Shown: one piece after another, positions 27,048-35,699 of the stretch
Layout of the letters: every line of letters begins with the position of its first letter
How positions within the stretch are numbered: position 1 is the stretch's first letter
Source: an uncultured Eubacterium sp.
Lineage (GTDB): Bacteria; Bacillota; Clostridia; Lachnospirales; Lachnospiraceae
DNA: 64,000 nucleotides
Assembly (NCBI RefSeq): GCF_937958975.1
Contig: NZ_CALGRE010000044.1
Coordinates: 1 to 64,000 of the forward strand
Direction of reading: 5' to 3'
Translations under genes and position numbers: made by a program
The notes under the pieces: model-generated
Seen by the model: the letters and a program-made list of their open reading frames with translations, nothing else
What the model was told of the DNA's origin: nothing
Database searches by the model: none

Positions 27048-27941
27048 ATGACAGTATATGAAACGAGACTTTTCAAAATACATTTTAAAATCCTTTATAT
27101 TTTTATAATCATTTGTTTACTGCTGATGACAAATATAAATTCAGCAAAGGCGCAGGTGAAGATTCCGAAAGTAAGTGTACATTTGGAAAACACTAAGATA
27201 GATAAAAATTTGAGGGAGCCTGTTTTTAGAATTAGAAATCAATCTGACCAGAAAATCAGGGTAAAAAAGGTTGTTGTCGAGAGACAGATTGATGGAGAGT
27301 GGATTGAATTAGAGCGAAAGAAAAATGCATCCGTAAAAAGAAATATTTCGATAGAGCCTGCAAAGAAGGTGTATGACAGTATTTTGCTTAGTGACACTTA
27401 TAAAATAAACAGGAATGAATTAATTTCCGGGAAATATCATATCAAGGTGGTTTATAAAACACAGGGGAAATATTATTTTCAATCGAAAGAATTTAATATT
27501 TTAGAAACCGGTAATACGGAAGAAGCCACAGGAACTGTGGATAAAAATATAGCCTGTACTTCTCCTTCAAAAAATGAGGTGATTACAAAAGGGAAAGAAA
27601 TTGTATATTTAAAAGCTACCCATATTTTATTAAATAGTGATTTTTGTATTGATAAACATGGAAATGTTTCAGCTGTAGTATTTTCAGAAAATGATTATGA
27701 AACTGCCATAAAAACAAAAATGAAAATAAAGATTCAGAGGAAACATGGGAAAAAGTGGGTTACATATAAAAAATATAAGGTAGTTAAAAAAAGTAACATA
27801 GCTTATGCCAATAAAAAGTTTCAGTTGAGAAAGAGTGGAACTTATAGGATGAAAGTGGAAATCACGGTCTACCATAAAAAGCAAAAGAAACAAACGAAGG
27901 TCTATGTGTCGGGAAAACGAAGATTTAAAAGGAGGAAATAA
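27048..27941 (+). CDS. secreted basic beta-rich protein of unknown function
   Basis: 297 residues. A signal peptide or anchor (ILYIFIIICLLLMTNINSAKA, ~15-36) is followed by a domain like the Ig-like modules found in Gram-positive surface proteins: VSVHLENTKIDKNLREPVFR, then VERQIDGEWIEL...VYDSILLSDTYKINRNELISGKYHIKVVY. The C-terminal ~100 residues are very basic and repeat a similar strand pattern (IQRKHGKKWVTYKKY, LRKSGTYRMKVEI). No enzyme motif. The high positive charge could favour binding to wall polyanions. It lies between the anti-sigma gene and the serpin, so it belongs to the same stress or surface response. I do not recognise a named family. Confidence 0.65.
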   Translation: MTVYETRLFKIHFKILYIFIIICLLLMTNINSAKAQVKIPKVSVHLENTKIDKNLREPVFRIRNQSDQKIRVKKVVVERQIDGEWIELERKKNASVKRNISIEPAKKVYDSILLSDTYKINRNELISGKYHIKVVYKTQGKYYFQSKEFNILETGNTEEATGTVDKNIACTSPSKNEVITKGKEIVYLKATHILLNSDFCIDKHGNVSAVVFSENDYETAIKTKMKIKIQRKHGKKWVTYKKYKVVKKSNIAYANKKFQLRKSGTYRMKVEITVYHKKQKKQTKVYVSGKRRFKRRK

Positions 27942-27942
27942 A

Positions 27943-29409
27943 ATGAAAAAGGTTCTTGTTATAATAATGACATTGGCGTTAATTGCCGCAAGTCTGTGCA
28001 TAATGCCGGCAAATGCAGAAAATAATTTAAATAATAAAATTACGGGTATACGAGTCAATGCCCCAAAATCAAAAGCCAAAATCAGAATTAATAAAAAGAA
28101 AGCTACTATGTATGTAGGAAAAAAATTAAAATTAAAAATAAAAGGGATAAAGGCTAAAAAGGTAAAATGGTCAAGCTCAAATAAAAAAGTAGCTACAGTG
28201 AAAAAAGGTATTGTTAAGGCAAAAAAGAAAGGCAGAGTTATCATTACTGCGAAGGTAAAAGGAAAGAAGTATAAGTGTAAAATTAACGTAAAAAAGAAGA
28301 AAAATACAAGTTATATTGCCCTGCCTGCTTTAAAGGGAACCAAAATCGGACAAAGCATGTTAGACAGTTTGTATGACGGAAAAAATATTATCGTTAGTCC
28401 TCTCTCTCTCAAATATGCATTGGCAATGGCTGCCAATGGGGCAGACACAACTGCCAGAAAGGGGATTGAAAGATACTTAGATACGTCTGTAAAAGAATTA
28501 AACAATGATTTAAAAAGACAGATGGATGCCACAAAGAAAGACAGCATGTTTCATATTGCCAATAGTTTCTGGTATCGGGATAGTCTTACAATAGAGCCTC
28601 AGTATGAGAAAATGTTAAAAAACTGTTATTATGCAGATATAAATAAAGAAAAATTTAATGCGGAATTGGTTCCAAAAATAAACCAATGGGTATGTGATAA
28701 TACGGATGGAATGATTAAAAAAATTATAGAGGAAATTGGAAGAGATGAGTATGCTTATTTGATAAATACTCTTTTGTTTAAAGGCAAATGGACGGAGCCT
28801 TTCAAACATGAGCTGACCTCTCCGGAAGTGTTTACAAAAGCAGATAATAAAAAGGTCAGAGTTGATATGATGGAAGATACAGTGTGGGATTATTACGAAA
28901 ATAAGTATGCGACCGGTTTTGAAAAGACATATGGAAAAAATGAAGAATACTCGTTTGTGGCTGTTCTCCCAAAGAAAAAAGGGGATTTCAAACTTTCTCA
29001 ACTGAATCTCAATGACTTTTTAAAAAGGAAGACAAATAAATATAAAGTATATATTTATCTTCCAAAGTTTGAGTACAGTTGGAAGGATTCTTTAAGCGAG
29101 CCGCTTCAAAAAACAGATGTAAAATATATTTTTGATGCACAAATAAATCCGTTGAAAAATATGTTTTGCAAGACGAATGCCAGTATCTATGTCAGTGATA
29201 TATTACAGTCCTGTAGGATTATTATGGATGAAGATGGAACAAAAGCAGCAGCGGTCACGATAACAACGGTCAAGGCAACATCTGCACTGGGAGGAAAAAC
29301 TAAAGTTAAGACGGTGAATCTAAACAGACCATTTGCTTATGTAATAAAAAACAATAAGACAAATGAAATTATGTTTATGGGAAAGGTATTAGACCCTACA
29401 CAGAAATAA
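27943..29409 (+). CDS. secreted serpin with N-terminal Ig-like domain
   Basis: 488 residues. Signal peptide (KKVLVIIMTLALIAASLCIMPANA), then a Lys-rich Big_2-like Ig domain (~35-115; VKWSSSNKKVATVKKGIVKA), then a serpin (~125-488): IIVSPLSLKYALAMAANGA, NSFWYRD, LINTLLFKGKWTEPF, and the C-terminal RPFAYVIKNNKTNEIMFMGKVLDP. The reactive loop hinge is EDGTKAAAVT (near codon 429), a proper inhibitory hinge with small residues. By alignment to alpha-1-antitrypsin, P1-P1' would be Thr-Ser (VKATSAL). Inhibitory serpins trap serine proteases covalently. Start ATG 27943 follows GGAGG and lies 1 nt after the previous stop. Last gene of the sigma operon. Confidence 0.93.
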   Translation: MKKVLVIIMTLALIAASLCIMPANAENNLNNKITGIRVNAPKSKAKIRINKKKATMYVGKKLKLKIKGIKAKKVKWSSSNKKVATVKKGIVKAKKKGRVIITAKVKGKKYKCKINVKKKKNTSYIALPALKGTKIGQSMLDSLYDGKNIIVSPLSLKYALAMAANGADTTARKGIERYLDTSVKELNNDLKRQMDATKKDSMFHIANSFWYRDSLTIEPQYEKMLKNCYYADINKEKFNAELVPKINQWVCDNTDGMIKKIIEEIGRDEYAYLINTLLFKGKWTEPFKHELTSPEVFTKADNKKVRVDMMEDTVWDYYENKYATGFEKTYGKNEEYSFVAVLPKKKGDFKLSQLNLNDFLKRKTNKYKVYIYLPKFEYSWKDSLSEPLQKTDVKYIFDAQINPLKNMFCKTNASIYVSDILQSCRIIMDEDGTKAAAVTITTVKATSALGGKTKVKTVNLNRPFAYVIKNNKTNEIMFMGKVLDPTQK

Positions 29410-29425
29410 ATTATTTATTATAGTA

Positions 29426-29467
29426 AAAAAGGTATTGTGCTTTAGGCATAATGCCTTTTTATTTTTA
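29426..29467 (+). terminator. Rho-independent terminator
   Basis: AAAAAGGTATTGTG/CATAATGCCTTTTT stem then ATTTTT; it ends the serpin operon. Confidence 0.88.
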
Positions 29468-29472
29468 TTACA

Positions 29473-29501
29473 TTGCAAGGGGAAGTGGGTTATGATAGAA
29501 T
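29473..29501 (+). promoter_or_regulatory. promoter of the c-di-AMP/envelope operon
   Basis: -35 TTGCAA (29473-29478), 17-nt spacer, -10 TAGAAT (29496-29501) with TG extension at 29493. Confidence 0.65.
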
Positions 29502-29561
29502 AATAAATAATTATGGGAATTTGTACCCTGGAACTTTTTATATGAAAAATAGGAGATTTAT

Positions 29562-30002
29562 ATGCTTAATAATGAAAAGATTATACTAATGACAAAGCTG
29601 TCATTATACGAGCAGAAAAATCAGAAAAAAGAAATCAAGACGGGTAAGTATTTTAAGAGTGATTACATGTTGTTAAAAATGCTAGGGTCATTTATCAGTG
29701 TGACCATAGGATATCTGTTATGTCTTGGAGTATGGTTTATGTACAGTTCAGACCAGGTTCTGGCAAATATGACAACTCTTGGAAGATTTACTGGTTTTAT
29801 CGTTATTATTATCCTCATATATGTTATAGTAACAATAATTTATATGATTTTTAGCTATGCATTTTATTCGCATAGGTTTAGAACAATAAGAAAAAATCTT
29901 AAAGAATATAATGGCGATTTGAAGACACTACATAGGATACAGGAATTAGAGTATGATGCTATTATTGATGAGCTGGAAGAAGAGGGAGGCGAGGAAGAAT
30001 AA
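29562..30002 (+). CDS. small two-helix membrane protein
   Basis: 146 residues. Cytosolic N-terminus, two membrane helices (~40-62, ~75-100), and an acidic C-terminus ending ELEEEGGEEE. No named family recognised. It overlaps the next gene by 1 nt (TAATG junction) and heads a run of co-directed genes leading to cdaA. Probably an accessory membrane component of that locus. Confidence 0.6.
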   Translation: MLNNEKIILMTKLSLYEQKNQKKEIKTGKYFKSDYMLLKMLGSFISVTIGYLLCLGVWFMYSSDQVLANMTTLGRFTGFIVIIILIYVIVTIIYMIFSYAFYSHRFRTIRKNLKEYNGDLKTLHRIQELEYDAIIDELEEEGGEEE

Positions 30003-30961
30003 TGACAGGTTTAATAGAATTTAAGGAAAAATTAAAGAATTTTTATGCAGAGCATGAAATGTTTTTGAGACCGATTATAAAGTTTCTCGCTGCTTTTGTA
30101 GCGATGTTTCTCATAAAAAACAATATAGGATATATGGGATATATTAATACATGGCCGTTTATTATTGTTATTTCAATAATCTTTGCCTTTTTACCTTGGG
30201 GAGTCATTACATTATGTCTTGCGGCAGTTATTATTGCAAATGTATTTTCTTTATCGATGGAGCTTGCCTTATTAATGCTCGTTGTTATGTTGATTATGTT
30301 TTTATTTTTCTTTCGGTTTACACCGAGACAGGGAGTTTTATTGGTAATGATACCATTAGCTTTCTTTCTTAAAATACCGTATGTTGTGCCAATTATAGTT
30401 GGACTTATCTGTACTCCGACGGCAATTGTTTCTGTCAGCTTTGGAACAATAATATATTATATGATTTATGTAATAAGCGAAAATGATACTGCCATATCTA
30501 ATATTTCAGGTGGGGGAACCAGTGCTGCGAGCATAAATTCCATTATTAATATGATGAGTAATAATAAAGGAATGGTTTTGACGGTGGTTGCATTTGCCGT
30601 AACGATTATTGTTGTATATATTATCAGACGTTCTTCTGTAAATAATGCATGGTCGATTGCTATTATAGTTGGCGGAATTGTAGATTTAGTTATTACAATT
30701 GTTGGAAGTATGATTTTGAACACAGAAAATTCAATTTTATGGATTATTATAGGCACGGTACTGTCAATAATAATATCAGCTATATTGCAGTTTTTTGTAT
30801 TTTCAGTTGATTACTCCAGGACAGAGCATACACAGTTTGAAGATGATGAATATTATTATTATGTAAAAGCTGTACCAAAAATTAATGTGACAGCACCGGA
30901 AATGAATGTGAAAAGAATAAACGCCCAGAGAAGAAGAAAAGTTCAGGCAAAAAGAAAATAA
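30002..30961 (+). CDS. polytopic membrane protein of unknown function
   Basis: 319 residues with about nine hydrophobic segments and a basic C-terminal tail (RRRKVQAKRK). A cytosolic Gly/Ser/Asn-rich loop (ISGGGTSAASINSI) divides the helices into two groups. No transporter motif I can name. It begins inside the stop of the preceding gene and ends 71 nt before cdaA; the conserved-looking placement suggests a Lachnospiraceae-specific partner of the c-di-AMP cyclase, but this is inference. Confidence 0.6.
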   Translation: MTGLIEFKEKLKNFYAEHEMFLRPIIKFLAAFVAMFLIKNNIGYMGYINTWPFIIVISIIFAFLPWGVITLCLAAVIIANVFSLSMELALLMLVVMLIMFLFFFRFTPRQGVLLVMIPLAFFLKIPYVVPIIVGLICTPTAIVSVSFGTIIYYMIYVISENDTAISNISGGGTSAASINSIINMMSNNKGMVLTVVAFAVTIIVVYIIRRSSVNNAWSIAIIVGGIVDLVITIVGSMILNTENSILWIIIGTVLSIIISAILQFFVFSVDYSRTEHTQFEDDEYYYYVKAVPKINVTAPEMNVKRINAQRRRKVQAKRK

Positions 30962-31032
30962 TATAAATTATTGAAATAAATCGTAAATCTGTTTCGTATA
31001 AATTAAAATAGTAAGAAGAAAGGAGAGTCAGG

Positions 31033-31917
31033 ATGAGCACCGTATTAAACTATATTCAAAATTTCATAGAGAAATATTTGACAATACCGGATATCTATAT
31101 GAGTGATTTTATTGAGATTATAGTTATCGCTGTATTGATTTATTATATTATACTCTGGTTCAAAAAGAGCAGAGCATGGGTTTTGCTTAGAGGTATTCTT
31201 GTTCTTGTTCTATTTATGGTTGTCGCATCGCTGTTTCACCTGACGACTCTTTTATGGATTATAAACAAAACACTAAGCGCAGGAATTATTGCTCTTGTAA
31301 TTATATTTCAGCCGGAGCTTAGAAGAGCTTTGGAGGAGCTTGGAAAGAAAAATGTATTATATAAGGTAATGAAAATTGGAAGCAGTTTGTCCAACGAGAG
31401 ATTTAGTGATAAGTCAGTTGAAGAAATCACCAGAGCGACACTTGAAATGGCAAAAGCTAAGACAGGAGCGCTTATGGTTATTTCACAGGAGCATGATTTG
31501 GGGCAGTATATTGAAACAGGAATTAGGTTGGATGCCAAGATTACAAGCCAGCTGTTGATTAATATTTTTGAAAAAAATACACCGTTACATGATGGTGCTG
31601 TAATTATTGAGGGGGATGAGATTATCTCAGCCACATGTTATATACCGTTGTCGGACAGTACGTCTTTGAGCAAAGAACTGGGTACGAGGCATAGAGCGGG
31701 GCTTGGTTTAAGCGAGGTGACAGACAGTATTATAATTATAGTATCAGAAGAGACGGGAAGTATTTCTATTGCCAGAGAAGGAAAACTAATTCGATATGCC
31801 GATGCTGCAATTTTAAAAAATGAATTGACAAAAGCACAGGCAAAGGAAGAAGTAAAACCTAAAAAGAGGTTTTGGAAAGGAAGGAACCGCAATGAAAAAA
31901 GCCATGATGAAAATTAA
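31033..31917 (+). CDS. cdaA: membrane diadenylate cyclase
   Basis: 294 residues: three N-terminal membrane helices (~20-90), then the DAC domain. The catalytic motifs are PLHDGAVII (DGA, ~180) and GTRHRAGLGLSE (RHR, ~215). It makes c-di-AMP from two ATP; this second messenger controls potassium and osmolyte transport and wall integrity. The C-terminus overlaps cdaR by 26 nt, the usual cdaA-cdaR arrangement, but glmM does not follow. AGGAGAG ribosome site. Confidence 0.95.
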   Translation: MSTVLNYIQNFIEKYLTIPDIYMSDFIEIIVIAVLIYYIILWFKKSRAWVLLRGILVLVLFMVVASLFHLTTLLWIINKTLSAGIIALVIIFQPELRRALEELGKKNVLYKVMKIGSSLSNERFSDKSVEEITRATLEMAKAKTGALMVISQEHDLGQYIETGIRLDAKITSQLLINIFEKNTPLHDGAVIIEGDEIISATCYIPLSDSTSLSKELGTRHRAGLGLSEVTDSIIIIVSEETGSISIAREGKLIRYADAAILKNELTKAQAKEEVKPKKRFWKGRNRNEKSHDEN

Positions 31918-33145
31918 GGCATCGCTTACAAACAACGTAGGGATTAAGATTATTGCGGTTATTATTGCTACGCTTATCTGGCTTACAGTTGTAAATATAA
32001 GCGACCCCGAAAAAACTATAGTAATATATAATATTCCTATAACAATTACGCATGAGAATGCCATAACCGATATGAATATGGTTTATAATGTAGATAGAGA
32101 TGCAAGCGTGAATATTACTGTATCAGGAAAACGTTCTATAGTAAGCAGGCTCTCGGCAGATGATTTCAAGGCAACAGCATCTTTAAAGGAATTGTCAAAA
32201 GTTAATTCTGTGCCGGTGGAAATCGTTGCAAAACAAAATTCTATAGGAAGAAAGGTGACAATAGAAAAACAATCCATTCAGACATTAGAGATTGGTGTGG
32301 AGGAAATTAAAAAGCAGACCTTTTCCATACAGGCTGAGTATATTGGAAATGTTGCAGAGGGATATGTCACAGGTGATTATACTTTATCCAGAAACAATGT
32401 TACGATTGAGGCGCCGGAATCGATACTTGACAGAATCGACAGGGTTGTTGCACAGTGTGATGTAGATGGCGAGACTGATGATTTCACGAAAAAAAGTGCC
32501 ATTGTCTTATATGATAAACATGGAAGACAGGTGAAATCAAATGACATCACAATTTCAGCAAAGACTATAAAGGTTTCTGTAATAGTTTTGAAAGAGAAGG
32601 AAGTTCCAATTGTTGTTAATAATATTAGCTCGCCTTTGAGTGGATATCATGTGGAATCAGTTGAGACTAAGCCGGAAAATGTAATATTGATTGGAAAAAA
32701 AGAGCAGATTGATGGCATTGAATCTATTATAGTTGCGGATACTATAGATATTACCGATAAAGCAAAGGATACCTTAGAAAAGATTGATATAAAAAAATAT
32801 CTTCCCGAGGGTGTTTCTGTTCGCGGAGATAGTCTGATTGAAGTCCGGATTCAAATTAATAAGCTCGTAACAAAGAAATTTACTATTGATACAGATGATA
32901 TTGTAATAGAAGATTTGAATCGTGACTATGAAGTGACATTCAGTAATAAGTCAGTCTCTGCACAACTGCAGGGTGAAGATAAAATCATGAAGAATATTTC
33001 TTCAAAGGATATTCGTGCAAGTATTGATATAAAAAATTATAAAGAGGGAACAGAAACGGTTGATGTATCTGTTGTCGTTCCGGATGGAACGGTATTGTTG
33101 AATAACATCACGGTTAAGGTTAAAATTAAGAAAAAGAAAAAGTAA
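31892..33145 (+). CDS. cdaR: CdaA regulator, YbbR-domain protein
   Basis: 417 residues. One N-terminal membrane helix (VGIKIIAVIIATLIWLTVVN) and about four extracellular YbbR repeats, each with the pattern PxxVxIxG (APESILDRID, KPENVILIGKKEQID). CdaR binds and modulates CdaA at the membrane. The start overlaps cdaA and has GGAAGGAA upstream. It is followed by galE after 22 nt in place of the common glmM. Confidence 0.93.
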   Translation: MKKAMMKIKASLTNNVGIKIIAVIIATLIWLTVVNISDPEKTIVIYNIPITITHENAITDMNMVYNVDRDASVNITVSGKRSIVSRLSADDFKATASLKELSKVNSVPVEIVAKQNSIGRKVTIEKQSIQTLEIGVEEIKKQTFSIQAEYIGNVAEGYVTGDYTLSRNNVTIEAPESILDRIDRVVAQCDVDGETDDFTKKSAIVLYDKHGRQVKSNDITISAKTIKVSVIVLKEKEVPIVVNNISSPLSGYHVESVETKPENVILIGKKEQIDGIESIIVADTIDITDKAKDTLEKIDIKKYLPEGVSVRGDSLIEVRIQINKLVTKKFTIDTDDIVIEDLNRDYEVTFSNKSVSAQLQGEDKIMKNISSKDIRASIDIKNYKEGTETVDVSVVVPDGTVLLNNITVKVKIKKKKK

Positions 33146-33167
33146 TTATATTTAGGAGGAATGCATT

Positions 33168-34184
33168 ATGAGTACCATTTTAGTAACAGGTGGAGCAGGT
33201 TATATCGGCAGCCATACATGTGTTGAATTATTAGAGTCAGGATATGATGTGGTCGTTGTTGATAATCTGTGCAATTCGTCAAAAGAGTCATTAAAGAGAG
33301 TAGAGAAAATAACAGGAAAAGGCGTAAAGTTTTATGAGGCTGACATCGCAGATAAGACAGCTATGAGCAAAATTTTTGAGGAGAATAATATATTTGGCGT
33401 CATTCATTTTGCGGGACTGAAAGCGGTTGGAGAATCTGTTGAAAAGCCTTTGGAATATTATAAAAACAATATATCAGGAACTCTTTCTATGTGTGAAGTG
33501 ATGCGTGAATATAATGTAAAAAATATTATATTTAGTTCCTCTGCAACTGTTTATGGTGACCCTGAGACTGTTCCGATTACAGAAGAATGTCCAAAAGGTC
33601 AATGTACTAATCCATATGGATGGACAAAGTCAATGTTAGAGCAGATGTTAATGGACATACAGAAGGCTGACAACGAATGGAATGTTATTTTACTTCGTTA
33701 CTTTAACCCGATTGGGGCACACAAGAGTGGGGTGATGGGAGAAGACCCTAATGGCATACCGAATAATTTAATGCCTTATGTCATGAAGGTTGCTATTGGA
33801 CAACTTCCAAAGGTAAACGTATTTGGTAATGATTATTCTACACCGGATGGAACAGGTGTCAGAGATTATATTCATGTTGTTGATTTGGCAGTTGGACATG
33901 TCAAGGCAATAAAGAAAATCGAAGAAAATCCGGGAGTAAAGATTTATAATCTGGGAACAGGAAAAGGATATAGTGTCCTTGATGTTATCAACAATGTAAG
34001 CAAGGCGGTTGGAAAAGATATTCCTTATGTGATTGCAGAAAGAAGAGCCGGAGATATTGCCGAATGTTATGCGGACCCGGCATTGGCAAAAAAAGAGTTG
34101 GGATGGGAAGCCAAAAATGGAATCAAAGAAATGTGTGAAGATTCATGGAATTGGCAGAAAAACAATCCGAACGGATACAGATAA
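33168..34184 (+). CDS. galE: UDP-glucose 4-epimerase
   Basis: 338 residues, full length. Extended SDR: NAD motif [11 protein letters not shown] (residues 6-16), SSATVYG with catalytic Ser, NPYGWTK with Tyr/Lys (~150-156), and [12 protein letters not shown]. It interconverts UDP-glucose and UDP-galactose, supplying sugars for wall glycopolymers, which agrees with the LCP ligase gene 25 nt downstream. AGGAGG site. Confidence 0.95.
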   Translation: MSTILVTGGAGYIGSHTCVELLESGYDVVVVDNLCNSSKESLKRVEKITGKGVKFYEADIADKTAMSKIFEENNIFGVIHFAGLKAVGESVEKPLEYYKNNISGTLSMCEVMREYNVKNIIFSSSATVYGDPETVPITEECPKGQCTNPYGWTKSMLEQMLMDIQKADNEWNVILLRYFNPIGAHKSGVMGEDPNGIPNNLMPYVMKVAIGQLPKVNVFGNDYSTPDGTGVRDYIHVVDLAVGHVKAIKKIEENPGVKIYNLGTGKGYSVLDVINNVSKAVGKDIPYVIAERRAGDIAECYADPALAKKELGWEAKNGIKEMCEDSWNWQKNNPNGYR

Positions 34185-34209
34185 GCAATAAACATGATTG
34201 GAGAAAACC

Positions 34210-35532
34210 ATGAGTTCTAAGAAGATAAAGACACCGGAAAAGCAGTTGAAAACAATAAAAATATGGAAAAGAATTATTACAACAATTGAAGTGATTTTTG
34301 GAGTATTATTGATTGCAATGGCAATAATTTTATTTGTTCCAAACGTGAAAGCTGAACTAATTAAGGGAATGGCATCTACACCGATAGGGCAGAAGATTAT
34401 TTCCTGGTTTGGCAGTGAGGCTTATGCACAAAGTGTATTTGATTCTAATTTCGATATGAGTAAATTAATCAAAAATGAATTAAAATATAATTATTCAGAA
34501 GAATATACGACATTTGTACTATTTGGAGTGGACTCCAGAGAGGGAGAAGTGGAGGCTTCCAATAGTGATTCTATATTGATTGTCAATATCCATAATACAA
34601 CAGGTGAAGTAAAAATGGCTTCTGTTTACAGAGATACCATGCTTGGCATATATGATAAAGAAGGAAATTTAAATAAGTATTTTAAGATAAATTCAGCCTA
34701 TGCAGGAGGTGGACCGGAAGCTGCCATCAATACATTAAATAAAAATCTGGATTTGGATATTCAGGATTATGTGACTGTAAATTTTTCAGGGGTTGCAGAA
34801 ATTATCAATCAGCTGGGAGGTATTACAGTTAACCTGACGGATGATGAACTTTCTCAATTAAATCGTCATTTAAAGAGTACGCTCAGTTCTACAGGACAGT
34901 ATACGCCGCAGGTCAAGAAAAGTGGAAAAAATATAAAGTTGAATGGTCTTCAGGCTACTACTTATTGTAGAATTAGAAAAGCTACATTTTATGACCCGGA
35001 CACAGGTGATGCAATTAGTGATGATTTTGGGCGTGCTGCCAGACAGAGACTGGTTATGATGAAACTGGTAGAGAAAGCAAAAAAAGCGGGATTGTCAGAG
35101 CTGCAGGGAATGGTGCAGGCTGTAATGAATGACAATTCAGATGGGAATCGAATTATATCTACAAGTTTTACTTTCGACGAAATTATAAATCTTATACCAG
35201 TAATCTTTGATTTTGAGTTGAGTGGAAGTCAGGGATTTCCATCTGAACTTACAACGGGGACATATGATACTGTAAGTTTTGTTGTCGCAAGGGGATTATC
35301 CCATAATGTCTCTGAACTTCACAAGTTCTTTTATGGAGAAGAAAATTATCAGCCAACAGATAATGTGCTGTCCGTAGAAAATTATGTAGCGGGATATACA
35401 GGAATAACAGCAGATTCTAATGGTTTTAATCCTACACAGGCCGGTCAGAATACAACAGAGCCGGATACGACAACGAAAGCGGATGACACGAATTATGATT
35501 ATGATGATAAAGGGAAAAGTGATTTTTATTAA
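34210..35532 (+). CDS. LytR-CpsA-Psr (LCP) family wall-glycopolymer ligase
   Basis: 440 residues. A short cytosolic basic segment, one membrane helix (VIFGVLLIAMAIILFVPNV), then the LCP domain: FVLFGVDSREGEVEASNSDS, MASVYRDT, INSAYAGGGPEAAINTLN, CRIRKATFYDPDTGD...ARQRLV. The Arg and Asp residues that bind the polyprenyl-pyrophosphate lipid are in place. LCP enzymes attach teichoic acids or capsule to peptidoglycan. The tail is Thr/Asp-rich and low-complexity. ATG 34210 is chosen for GGAG 6 nt upstream; an in-frame TTG at 34198 is less likely. Confidence 0.92.
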   Translation: MSSKKIKTPEKQLKTIKIWKRIITTIEVIFGVLLIAMAIILFVPNVKAELIKGMASTPIGQKIISWFGSEAYAQSVFDSNFDMSKLIKNELKYNYSEEYTTFVLFGVDSREGEVEASNSDSILIVNIHNTTGEVKMASVYRDTMLGIYDKEGNLNKYFKINSAYAGGGPEAAINTLNKNLDLDIQDYVTVNFSGVAEIINQLGGITVNLTDDELSQLNRHLKSTLSSTGQYTPQVKKSGKNIKLNGLQATTYCRIRKATFYDPDTGDAISDDFGRAARQRLVMMKLVEKAKKAGLSELQGMVQAVMNDNSDGNRIISTSFTFDEIINLIPVIFDFELSGSQGFPSELTTGTYDTVSFVVARGLSHNVSELHKFFYGEENYQPTDNVLSVENYVAGYTGITADSNGFNPTQAGQNTTEPDTTTKADDTNYDYDDKGKSDFY

Positions 35533-35554
35533 ATTAGATTCATATTTAATTGTC

Positions 35555-35583
35555 ACAGGGCATACTAATATTGTATGCCCTGT
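35555..35583. terminator. 11-bp hairpin without T-run
   Basis: Perfect ACAGGGCATAC/GTATGCCCTGT with a 7-nt loop directly after the LCP gene. It lacks a T-tract, so it may be a transcript 3' end stabiliser or a weak terminator. Confidence 0.5.
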
Positions 35584-35606
35584 AGTACGTTCACAAATTA
35601 CTTACT

Positions 35607-35621
35607 TTTTAACAGTTAAAA
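35607..35621. promoter_or_regulatory. perfect inverted repeat upstream of htrA
   Basis: TTTTAAC-A-GTTAAAA, 79 nt before the htrA start; candidate operator. The 1-nt centre makes an RNA hairpin unlikely. Confidence 0.35.
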
Positions 35622-35699
35622 CACAGAATAATCACATATAAACATTAAACTCTAGTTATAAAATAAATCAAGTAAAGTTTGTTGAAAGGAGATATATTC

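Noticed and set aside
27684..28244. Long minus-strand open frame opposite the 27048 gene and serpin
   Set aside because: It is the shadow of Lys-rich coding DNA (AAA read as TTT), giving a Phe/Leu/Ile-rich product with no start signals.
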